The notes beneath the pieces are model-generated. The model saw only the letters and a list, made by a program, of their open reading frames with translations. It did not search any database and was not told the origin of the DNA. Source: Sedimentisphaerales bacterium (GTDB lineage Bacteria > Planctomycetota > Phycisphaerae > Sedimentisphaerales > SM23-30). Taken from it: a DNA stretch of 37,974 bases. The DNA lies in contig JAFGFX010000140.1 in assembly GCA_016930855.1 (NCBI GenBank), positions 1 through 37,974 on the forward strand, written 5' to 3'. Numbering within the stretch: position 1 is the first letter of the stretch; every line of letters begins with the position of its first letter. The position numbers and the translations under genes are program-made. Positions 31,740 to 37,974 of this stretch are shown one piece after another.

Positions 31740-31764
31740 AAACCCCCGTTCCCCGCGGGGGTTT
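31740..31764 (+). terminator. Intrinsic terminator after rplQ
   Basis: aaacccccg (31740-31748) pairs with cgggggttt (31756-31764) over a ttccccg loop, followed by cgtcgttt. The nine-pair stem is strong, although the T-run is interrupted. It marks the end of the S10-spc-alpha transcript, 35 bases after the rplQ stop. Confidence 0.75.
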
Positions 31765-31927
31765 CGTCGTTTGGGGCCGGCCGGGTGCGTCCAGGCTCCG
31801 GAGGCGTCCAGCGACGGATCCGCGGATTTCCGGCCGGGCGGACGGAAAAATCATGCCGCCCCCGGCGGGATCGAGCCGCCGGGGCGTCGGCCTGTCGCAG
31901 CCGCAAAGCGCAGACAAGGAGACCGCC

Positions 31928-32347
31928 ATGTCCCAGGATTGTATTTTTTGCATGATCGTCGCCGGCAAGCTCCCCTGCGGCACCATCTACGAGGACGATG
32001 ACCTCCTGTCCTTTCTGGATATCGGACCGATCAGCGAGGGCCACGCGCTGGTTGTCCCCAAGCGGCATGTCGAGACCCTATCCGACTGCCCCGCGGACCT
32101 GATGGGCCGGCTGGCCGGCGTGCTGGGCCCGCTTTCGCGGGCCGTGGTGCAGGCCGTCGGCGCCGAGGGATGCAATATCCTGCTGAACAACGGGCGCTGC
32201 GCCGGACAGCTGGTCGGCCACCTGCATGTTCACATCATCCCCCGCCATCCCGGCGACGGCGTGTTCACCGAATGGCCGGCGCAATCCTATCCGCCGGGCC
32301 GCATGGAGACCCTGCTCGCGGAGATCCGCTCGCGCCTGCCGCGGTAA
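31928..32347 (+). CDS. HIT-family (histidine triad) hydrolase
   Basis: Small cytoplasmic nucleotide hydrolase or transferase of the HIT superfamily, 139 residues. The triad motif is HLHVH (98-102) followed by IIPR. The N-terminus CIFCMIVAGKLP and the middle ISEGHALVVPKRHVETL are typical of the bacterial Hint/YcfF-like group; the exact substrate (AMP-lysine or similar) cannot be read from sequence. An AAGGAG Shine-Dalgarno at 31915-31920 fixes the start, although the frame extends upstream to 31853. It lies beyond the ribosomal terminator and is probably a separate unit. Confidence 0.92.
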   Translation: MSQDCIFCMIVAGKLPCGTIYEDDDLLSFLDIGPISEGHALVVPKRHVETLSDCPADLMGRLAGVLGPLSRAVVQAVGAEGCNILLNNGRCAGQLVGHLHVHIIPRHPGDGVFTEWPAQSYPPGRMETLLAEIRSRLPR

Positions 32348-32658
32348 TCGGACCTGCCGGACCGCCGACCGGTCCCCGCGCCGGGAAATCCGCCCGCGCC
32401 TGCCGGATGGATCCAATCCGCCGTGCCGGCCCTTTCGCTCCGCCCCGAGCGGCCGCCGTCCGATAAGAACTCTCGTATCTGGCAACATTTCCCCTTTTTG
32501 TAGTGAATCCGTTCGGCAGTTCTGCCGATGGCATTATAGGTTATAACATGCCTCCGGGGCGTAACGGTCGAGGAATCTGCGATTTTCTCCTCGCGGGCAT
32601 TCACCTACGGAATCCCTATATCGTATACTTGGGGTAGTACGGGGGAGGGAGATATTCT
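32348..32658 (+). other. Spacer between the HIT and HD-GYP-like genes
   Basis: A 311-base stretch without a gene. The first half is GC-rich with a small ggacc / ggtcc hairpin after the HIT gene. The second half is AT-richer and holds the palindrome cggcag-tt-ctgccg at 32515-32528, an extra -10-like tataac at 32542-32547 and the promoter listed separately. Confidence 0.5.
32600..32629 (+). promoter_or_regulatory. Putative promoter of the HD-GYP-like gene
   Basis: ttcacc (32600-32605) and tatact (32624-32629) are separated by 18 bases; the -10 is a five-of-six match. Transcription would start about 20-25 bases before the ATG at 32659, which has a gggag Shine-Dalgarno. Confidence 0.45.
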
Positions 32659-33921
32659 ATGCCATTGGTGTTGACCGTCGATCAACTGCAGACGGGCATG
32701 GTCCTGGCCAAAAGCGTCCTGCATAATTTTCAGGTGCTGCTGCCGCCGGGGCATGCCATTTCCGAAAACGACATCCGCTACCTCAAGCGAACGTGTGCCG
32801 AGCAAACCTTCCATATCAGGCCGGCGGACGGCGAGGATTCGGTCGATGTGTCCGACGTCGCCTCCGCGCCGGAGCCGACGGCGCAGGCATCCGAGCAGTT
32901 GCGTCAAAAGGTCGAATCGGTGGCGCAAAAGGCCAACGAGGTCCTGCGGAACCAGGTTGCCCTGCAGGCCGACCAGATCGCCGAGCTGGAATCCGTCATC
33001 GAGCAGATGCTCCGGCACATCCGGGACAACCCGCTGACGTTGAACATCCTGGAGCAGTCCGTGCACTGGAATGAATATCTGCAGCGGCACGGCATGCAGG
33101 TGTTCAATTTCACCCTCCTGCTGTGTTACGCGATCCAGGACCGTCTCAGCCAGCAGGCCGGCGCCGACGCGGGCCGGTTGCAGCAGCATTTCCGCAGCGT
33201 GACCCATTTGGCCACGGCGGCCCTGTTTCACGACATCGGCATGACGCCGATCGATTACGTGTACGACAAGTCGGAGTCCTTGAGCGAGGAGGAAAAAAAC
33301 GCCATCCGGGCCCATCCCCGCGTAGGGGTGGAATTGCTGCCCGAAAACATCAATCCCCGCACGCGACAGGCCATCCTGCAGCACCATGAGAACTTCGACG
33401 GCTCCGGGTATATCAAGGGCCTTCAGGGCGAGCAGATCGGCATCGAGGCGCGGATTCTCCGCATCGTCGATTCCTACACGGCGGCGATCAGCCGGACGGA
33501 ATATCGTCAGGCCAAGCCCCCGATCGTCGCCCTGCACGAAATGGTGTACGGTCCCTATTCGCCGTGGTACGATCCGGTCCTGCTGCATACCTTCGCCGCC
33601 ACGCTGCAGCCCCTGCCGATCGGCGCCAAGATCAAGATGAGTAGCGGCGACTGGGCGGTGGTGGTGCGCCACCATCCGGAGCATCCCTTTTGCCCGCAGT
33701 TGATCGTGGCGTTTGACGCCCAGAACCGCCCCCTGCCCCGCCGCCTGCTCAGCGAGCCGTTTTACCTGGGCGAACGGCGGGACATCCAGGTCCTGTCCTT
33801 TGGCAAAACCGACCTGAGTTTCCTCAACGAGGCCCGGGATTCGCACTACCCGGCCGAGTTCGGTTCCCGGCTGGAGGCCATCGGCGCCGCGTTGTTCGAA
33901 CCGGAGCCGGCCTGCCGATAG
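32659..33921 (+). CDS. HD-GYP-like domain protein
   Basis: Probable signalling phosphohydrolase of the HD superfamily, 420 residues. An N-terminal segment (1-55) is followed by a likely coiled coil (about 75-125) and an HD-GYP-type domain (about 140-285). Metal-ligand positions appear to be H144, H191-D192, H219, H242-H243 and D271. The GYP signature reads HHENFDGSGYIKG, so the proline is replaced by Ile252, and the DxYDAMT-like segment is DSYTAAISRTEYR. No membrane segment or receiver domain is visible. The family often degrades cyclic di-GMP; whether this degenerate form does is not clear. The C-terminal 120 residues are unassigned. Confidence 0.85.
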   Translation: MPLVLTVDQLQTGMVLAKSVLHNFQVLLPPGHAISENDIRYLKRTCAEQTFHIRPADGEDSVDVSDVASAPEPTAQASEQLRQKVESVAQKANEVLRNQVALQADQIAELESVIEQMLRHIRDNPLTLNILEQSVHWNEYLQRHGMQVFNFTLLLCYAIQDRLSQQAGADAGRLQQHFRSVTHLATAALFHDIGMTPIDYVYDKSESLSEEEKNAIRAHPRVGVELLPENINPRTRQAILQHHENFDGSGYIKGLQGEQIGIEARILRIVDSYTAAISRTEYRQAKPPIVALHEMVYGPYSPWYDPVLLHTFAATLQPLPIGAKIKMSSGDWAVVVRHHPEHPFCPQLIVAFDAQNRPLPRRLLSEPFYLGERRDIQVLSFGKTDLSFLNEARDSHYPAEFGSRLEAIGAALFEPEPACR

Positions 33922-33996
33922 GATGGCCTTGCGGGCAAGCCGTTTCCGAGCGGCCCTCGTGGCGTTGTCGCGGCGGCGATCGCCCTTGACGGCGGT

Positions 33997-34737
33997 TCAA
34001 TAGCTCGCCAGGCGGGATTCATCCAGTTGCCGGCGCAGCTGCGCCCACGAGAAGAGGCGCCCCGGACAGGCGGTCTGCGCTCCGGGAACGTCCCCGTGGC
34101 CGAGGATCTTGTCGGCGGGGATGTTGTAGCGCTGCTGCAGGAAGCGGATCAGCCGGACCAGCGATTCATACTGGGCCGCGGAGGGGGCGTGGTGCTCGAA
34201 GTTTCCCACCAGGCAGATTCCGATCGTGTGCTCGTTCCAGTAGTTGTCGGTGCACGATCGGGGCCGGCAGTGGGCCCCCTGCATCTGTCGGCGCCAGCGG
34301 AATCCCACTTCCACCTTTCCATCGGCGGCGCCATGGCCGTTGTTGACCACGAAGTGATAGCCCAGCCCCAGCCAGGGCTCGCCGTTGTTGTCGCGCCGGT
34401 TCTTGTGCATTTGGTCGAACTGCGCCGCATTGCCCGAGTCGGTGGCCGAGTGGTGCACGATGATGCCGCGCCAGCGGCTGCGGTCCTCCAGCGACGCCGG
34501 CGGAACCCATTCAGCCGGCGCCGGGACGGCGGGGCGCGCCGGAGACGAACGGTACAGCGGATCGGACCGGCTGGGCAGGGGCCGGTATCCGTTGCGCACC
34601 GACTGCACCGTCGGCCGGGGCAGCGACGAGGACGATGGATTGCATCCCCACAGACAGCCCAGGAACACCAAAAGCAGACCCGCCGACCGGCGGTGCGCCC
34701 GGGAACGATTCCGGCTTGATACGTTCGTGGTCATCAT
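33997..34737 (-). CDS. Lipoprotein N-acetylmuramoyl-L-alanine amidase
   Basis: Cleaves the bond between MurNAc and the peptide stem in peptidoglycan; Amidase_2/PGRP fold, 246 residues. An N-terminal signal SAGLLLVFLGCLWGC ends in a lipobox Cys at 32, so the protein is probably membrane-anchored outside the cytoplasm. A Pro/Ser-rich linker (33-80) follows. Zinc ligands are H95 (IIVHHSAT), H214 (GHGDVPGA) and C224 (TACPG), with Y127 in the catalytic region GYHFVV. Last gene of the minus-strand group, 81 bases after the STAS gene, and convergent with the HD-GYP-like gene. Confidence 0.92.
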   Translation of the reverse strand: MMTTNVSSRNRSRAHRRSAGLLLVFLGCLWGCNPSSSSLPRPTVQSVRNGYRPLPSRSDPLYRSSPARPAVPAPAEWVPPASLEDRSRWRGIIVHHSATDSGNAAQFDQMHKNRRDNNGEPWLGLGYHFVVNNGHGAADGKVEVGFRWRRQMQGAHCRPRSCTDNYWNEHTIGICLVGNFEHHAPSAAQYESLVRLIRFLQQRYNIPADKILGHGDVPGAQTACPGRLFSWAQLRRQLDESRLASY

Positions 34738-34818
34738 ACGGTCCCATCCTTAGGATATGTTCGTCCTTGTATACTCCCGGCGCCGCGTCGGCCGCCGGCG
34801 CTTCGGCAGCCCCATCCG

Positions 34819-35196
34819 TCAATCCGACGGCTTGGCGGGCGGCGTCTTTGTTTCTTGGCACGCCTGCAGGGCATCGTCCAGGCGGTCGACGATCCGGAAC
34901 AGGTCGTTCAGCCGGGTCGTTAGGAACACCCGCATCACCTTGGGCTGCGGATTGACCAGGATCAACCGGCCGTTCTGCTGCCGGCAGCGGTTGTGGGCCC
35001 GGATCAGGCTGCCCAGGCCCAGACTGGAGGTGAAGTCCAGGCGGCTCAGGTCGATGATCACCCGGTAGTGTCCCTGGGAGAACGTGTCCTGCAGCCGCCG
35101 GTCCAGCAGTCCGGCCTCGCCGATGTCCGCCGAGCCGGCCAGCTCCATGATGGTGGCATTCGGCGTCTGGCTGGTTGTGATGGCCAATCGGTTCAT
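34819..35196 (-). CDS. STAS-domain anti-sigma factor antagonist (1)
   Basis: Single STAS-domain protein of the SpoIIAA/RsbV type, 125 residues. The usual phosphorylation site DSSGLG is FTSSLGLGSL here: the two serines are kept, but the preceding Asp is Thr and the Gly is Leu. The rest of the fold (ELAGSADIGEAG, VIIDLSRLDF, GRLILVNP, VFLTTRLNDLFRIV) is normal, with a short polar C-terminal tail. Its start lies ten bases after the stop of the RsbW-like gene, so the two are co-transcribed and likely partners. Confidence 0.9.
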   Translation of the reverse strand: MNRLAITTSQTPNATIMELAGSADIGEAGLLDRRLQDTFSQGHYRVIIDLSRLDFTSSLGLGSLIRAHNRCRQQNGRLILVNPQPKVMRVFLTTRLNDLFRIVDRLDDALQACQETKTPPAKPSD

Positions 35197-35206
35197 GGTC
35201 GGCAGA

Positions 35207-35635
35207 TTAACTCGCCTGGTTCAACTTGACCAGATGCACTTCGTTGCCGGCGTCGTTGAACTCCACCTGGTTCATGTAGGCCCGCATCAGCATGATGCCC
35301 CGCCCGCTGGGATTTTCCAGATTTTCCGGCGCCGTCGGGTCCGGTACGCCGCCGGGGTCGAATCCGCGGCCCTCGTCCGAGACATAGACGTCGATCCGAT
35401 CGGGACTGACCGAGTAGCGGACATGCACCTTTTTCTTCACGTCGTAGGCGTTGCCGTGGCGGATGGCGTTGCTGAGGGCCTCCTCGACGCTCAGGCGCAG
35501 GGCAAAGATGACGTCCTCGTCGTAGCCGCTGGTCTGGGCGGCCGAAATGATTTGGTCTTCCACTTCCTTGGCCAGGTGGAAATCGCTGTTGATTTGTACT
35601 GTTTGAAAGGAGGCGCCGTTCATAATCATTCGCAC
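35207..35635 (-). CDS. RsbW-like anti-sigma factor / serine kinase ATPase
   Basis: Histidine-kinase-like ATPase of the anti-sigma-factor type, 142 residues. The N-box is EEALSNAIRHGN (51-62), the G1 box DEGRGFDP (87-94) and the G2 region GRGIMLMRAYMN (111-122). Such proteins bind a sigma factor or another target and phosphorylate the STAS partner. Three in-frame ATGs occur within the first five codons, so the exact start is uncertain by up to four residues. No sigma factor gene is nearby. Confidence 0.92.
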   Translation of the reverse strand: MRMIMNGASFQTVQINSDFHLAKEVEDQIISAAQTSGYDEDVIFALRLSVEEALSNAIRHGNAYDVKKKVHVRYSVSPDRIDVYVSDEGRGFDPGGVPDPTAPENLENPSGRGIMLMRAYMNQVEFNDAGNEVHLVKLNQAS

Positions 35636-35695
35636 TACTGTCGGCAGCGTTAGGCGGGCGGCGTGTGGTTTGCGGCCGCTTTCGAGTCGTTCTTG

Positions 35696-35815
35696 TCCTC
35701 TCGAACCATCACCGGATGATCGCTATCTCGTCGGATCAACGCCGGCGGGTCTTGATCCTCTCGGATCATCGCCGGGTCATCCCCGTCCCCTTGGACCAAC
35801 GCCGGATGCCCAGGT
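35696..35815. repeat. Four-copy 30-base tandem repeat
   Basis: Copies start at 35696, 35726, 35756 and 35786, exactly 30 bases apart. The shared frame is roughly tcctctcggatcatcgccgg followed by a variable ten bases. It fills the spacer between the STAS-2 gene and the RsbW-like gene, upstream of the latter on the minus strand. Short peptides read from it are repeat by-products. Confidence 0.85.
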
Positions 35816-35870
35816 GGCCGTGGCGTGTTCCCCGGCTGCGGCCGCCGGCCTCGGGCGGCGCCTGCCGGGC

Positions 35871-36230
35871 CTAGACGGCATAACTGTTCAGGGCCATCTC
35901 GCAGGTCACGTATATCTCAAAGAGCTTGTCCAGCTTGGTGATATGGAAGATCTCCTGGAGGGAGGGCTTGATGTCGCAGAGCTTGAGCGTGCCCTTGCCC
36001 TCCTCGATTTTCTTGTTCAACCGGATCAGCATCCCCAGCGCCATCGAGCTGAGGTGTTTCACGCGGACGAAACTGACCACCAGGTGGATCTGCGGCCGCT
36101 CGTGGATCAGGGACAACAGGGAATCCGATATGTTGTTGATCGTCGCCTCGTCCAGGATCTCCTCGTCCAGCAGTTCCAGAACGGTGATCGACCCTGCGTT
36201 TTTGATCAGGATTTTCGGTGTCGGAGCCAT
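35871..36230 (-). CDS. STAS-domain anti-sigma factor antagonist (2)
   Basis: Second single-domain STAS protein, 119 residues from the ATG at 36230 (MAPTPKILIKNAGSITVLEL), which has an agggac Shine-Dalgarno. An in-frame TTG at 36275 would add 15 unconvincing residues. The phosphosite region is VKHLSSMALGMLI, again with two serines but without the Asp. The C-terminal helix region is IFHITKLDKLFEIYVTCEMA. It has its own promoter and is followed by the 30-base repeats and the RsbW-like gene. Confidence 0.9.
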   Translation of the reverse strand: MAPTPKILIKNAGSITVLELLDEEILDEATINNISDSLLSLIHERPQIHLVVSFVRVKHLSSMALGMLIRLNKKIEEGKGTLKLCDIKPSLQEIFHITKLDKLFEIYVTCEMALNSYAV

Positions 36231-36279
36231 TGGTTGTCCCTGTGTTGATTGTCCTGCCGTTTCGCCGCCCGCCAAAATA

Positions 36280-36310
36280 GGCCGCCCTTTTTCGGCTGGC
36301 CCGGGCGGCC
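36280..36310 (-). promoter_or_regulatory. Leader hairpin of the STAS-2 gene
   Basis: ggccgccc (36280-36287) and gggcggcc (36303-36310) form a perfect eight-pair stem with a 15-base loop, between the promoter and the start codon at 36230. It may influence translation or act as a weak attenuator. Confidence 0.5.
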
Positions 36311-36317
36311 AGGCAGC

Positions 36318-36346
36318 ATTGTAGGCCGGGTCGATTGGCCGTACAA
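36318..36346 (-). promoter_or_regulatory. Putative promoter of the STAS-2 gene
   Basis: On the minus strand, ttgtac (36346-36341) and tacaat (36323-36318) are separated by exactly 17 bases. This is one of the best sigma70-like matches in the window, about 90 bases before the STAS-2 ATG. Confidence 0.5.
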
Positions 36347-36368
36347 CCCTAAGTTTTGATCCGGTGGG

Positions 36369-37628
36369 TTATTTCGTGAAATTTTCCAGGTCGTAGACCA
36401 TAAGTACTTTGCGAAGAAGCATATAGTTACGTCCCTGGTAGATGCTGATCTGGCCGGAGACCCGAAATCGGATCGACAGGTTGGCCCGCTGGACGGCGGT
36501 TTCCATGACCTCCAGCAGCCGGCAGGGATGCAGGATCATCGGCGGTTCGGCCAGGCTGGCGCCGTCCGCCTCGAAGCTGAACAGCCAGCGGCCCGCCTCC
36601 GGATCGTAATGGATCCGGCCCACCCGGTCGATCACCATCTGGCCGTCCCGGCGGGCCGGCGGGGGGGTTTTGGCGCCCTTGACGGCCACCATGGCATCCG
36701 TCGGGGTCTGCGGCGCCGCCGATCCGGACGTGGTGGTTGCCTCCGGCAATTCCAGCGGGCGGGTGCGGGGTATCTTCTCCAGCATGATCCGCAGCTGCTC
36801 GGGCAGCTCGGATTGCCGGTCGTCAGGCAGGTCGGCGGGATTGTCCTGCTCGTTGTTTTGCGGGCCGGGACGGACCAATGCCGCCTCCAGGGGGCTGATC
36901 CGCTGGGCGTCGGCGGCATCCGTCGGGGCTTCCTTGCCGAACAGCGACAGGGTCGCCACAAAGGTGGGCAGAATGTAATTGAGATTCTGGTAGGTCGTCA
37001 CCTCGCCCCAGACCCGAAAATCCACCGTCATGTCCACCTGGTTGGCGACGACCTTGAGCATTGCGGTGAGCCATTTTCCCGGGAGGACTTCCATCGGATG
37101 ATGATAGTGGATCGGATCGGTTTGGCCCCCGGTGGCGGACACCTTATCGGGTACGGCGTTGGAGGAGATGACCGCCGGGCTGACCGCCGGCTTGGTGGGG
37201 CTCGAGGGTATTTCCCGGGCGGCGACCACCTCCGGCAGGGATTCGATCTCCTCTTCGAATACCAAAAACCAGCGGTTGTCCCGCTCCTTTTTGATCAACT
37301 TGGCCCGACGGCCGCTGATAAGAAGGCCTTCCGGCAGGATCAGCGACGGGCCGCGACCGGTGTCCGGGGCGGTGGTGGGGCTGTTGGCGTCCTGATCGGT
37401 CGTCGGGGGTGCTGCCGGGCTTGCCGGGCTGGCCACCGCCGGCGCTGCCGCCGGGCCGATCGATTCGACCGGCGTCTGGGCCGGCAGGGTGGTATCACCG
37501 CCCGCCGGCAATAGAAACAGCCAGACAAGCACCGAGGCCAGCAAGGCGCCGGCAGGGCCGCGGGCCGCCGGATTCATCCGCCGGAATCGGGCCGTACGCT
37601 GATGGCTATGGCTGTAGGATGTTCGCAT
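36369..37628 (-). CDS. Secreted or anchored protein of unknown function with internal duplication
   Basis: Unrecognised protein of 419 residues from the ATG at 37628 (aggtg Shine-Dalgarno). The frame extends further upstream into the LOG gene, but without support. A hydrophobic segment (about 27-43, ALLASVLVWLFLLPAGG) is a signal peptide or anchor. A Pro/Ala/Ser/Thr linker follows (45-95). Two related units occupy about 97-225 and 328-411. Each has an RWxxxFE strand, then a helix around a P-x-LP/HP-x-x-LL segment, then FRVxGxxxxYQxxNYxL (202-220 and 387-405). Between them is an acidic low-complexity linker. It lies 13 bases after the LOG gene; no catalytic motif is seen. Confidence 0.8.
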   Translation of the reverse strand: MRTSYSHSHQRTARFRRMNPAARGPAGALLASVLVWLFLLPAGGDTTLPAQTPVESIGPAAAPAVASPASPAAPPTTDQDANSPTTAPDTGRGPSLILPEGLLISGRRAKLIKKERDNRWFLVFEEEIESLPEVVAAREIPSSPTKPAVSPAVISSNAVPDKVSATGGQTDPIHYHHPMEVLPGKWLTAMLKVVANQVDMTVDFRVWGEVTTYQNLNYILPTFVATLSLFGKEAPTDAADAQRISPLEAALVRPGPQNNEQDNPADLPDDRQSELPEQLRIMLEKIPRTRPLELPEATTTSGSAAPQTPTDAMVAVKGAKTPPPARRDGQMVIDRVGRIHYDPEAGRWLFSFEADGASLAEPPMILHPCRLLEVMETAVQRANLSIRFRVSGQISIYQGRNYMLLRKVLMVYDLENFTK

Positions 37629-37641
37629 GGCACCTAAACGG

Positions 37642-37974
37642 TTATCTTTCCGGCCCCCCGGTTCGGTCCGGGGCGAACCAGCGCCGCAGACATGACCGCA
37701 ACTGCCCGATATCATCGGCGATCTCCAGGCAGGCCGGCCGCGGTTGGCCGGCGCGAGCCAGGGTATCCATAACCGGTTTCCAAAAATCTGACAAGAATAT
37801 TATCGGCCGTTTGCCCAGGAACTGTTTATTTATCAGCTCCCAGACCGCCGCAATTTCCAACAACGTCCCGGTACCGCCCGGCAGGGCGATATAGCCGTCG
37901 CCCAGGCGGATGAGCGTATCGAGACGCTCGTAGAGATCCTGCGTGACGATCTCCTTGTCGATCCAGGGATTGGC
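37642..37974 (-). CDS. LOG-family protein (partial, N-terminus outside window)
   Basis: C-terminal 110 residues of a Rossmann-fold protein of the LOG (lysine-decarboxylase-like, TIGR00730-type) family. The phosphate-binding motif PGGTGTLLE is followed by IAAVWELINKQFLGKRPIIF and a C-terminal helix ending LRRWFAPDRTGGPER. LOG enzymes release cytokinin-type bases from nucleoside monophosphates in some organisms; in most bacteria the substrate is unknown. The frame is open to the window edge, so the start is not seen. Confidence 0.88.
   Translation of the reverse strand, partial: ANPWIDKEIVTQDLYERLDTLIRLGDGYIALPGGTGTLLEIAAVWELINKQFLGKRPIIFLSDFWKPVMDTLARAGQPRPACLEIADDIGQLRSCLRRWFAPDRTGGPER

Overview
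The window is a GC-rich bacterial chromosome segment carrying the core transcription and translation cluster, followed by a small signalling and cell-envelope region. The organism is most likely an uncultured planctomycete-type bacterium (PVC group, perhaps near Phycisphaerae). This is an inference from several traits: loosely packed ribosomal operons with long intergenic spaces, no rpmD between rpsE and rplO, zinc-type S14, S4 and L36, an EF-G worded like the spirochaete/planctomycete/mitochondrial type, and STAS/RsbW-type regulators. No rRNA or tRNA gene, insertion sequence or CRISPR array was recognised.

Bases 1-12335 hold rplL-rpoB-rpoC and then a str-type operon rpsL-rpsG-fusA with its own promoter; tuf does not follow fusA. 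Bases 12749-31705 hold the S10, spc and alpha operons fused into one plus-strand run: rpsJ, rplC, rplD, rplW, rplB, rpsS, rplV, rpsC, rplP, rpmC, rpsQ, rplN, rplX, rplE, rpsN, rpsH, rplF, rplR, rpsE, rplO, secY, adk, map, infA, rpmJ, rpsM, rpsK, rpsD, rpoA, rplQ, closed by a strong terminator. Gene order is classical, but about half of the intergenic spaces are 90-360 bases long and hold hairpins, degenerate tandem repeats and a family of palindromic elements that begin at the stop codon of the preceding gene.

The most unusual gene is rplV (16470-17018), which encodes an XRE-type helix-turn-helix domain fused in frame to the N-terminus of ribosomal protein uL22. A perfect 20-base palindrome sits just upstream, at the end of rpsS. 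Other protein-level oddities are arginine at the streptomycin-associated position 88 of S12, altered residues around the conserved His of L2, and a long Ala/Pro-rich tail on L17.

Downstream of the ribosomal block are a HIT-family protein and an HD-GYP-like protein on the plus strand. Convergent to these on the minus strand are a partial LOG-family gene, a secreted protein of unknown function with an internal duplication, a STAS protein, an RsbW-like ATPase, a second STAS protein and a lipoprotein amidase. The STAS-ATPase-STAS group looks like a partner-switching regulatory module.
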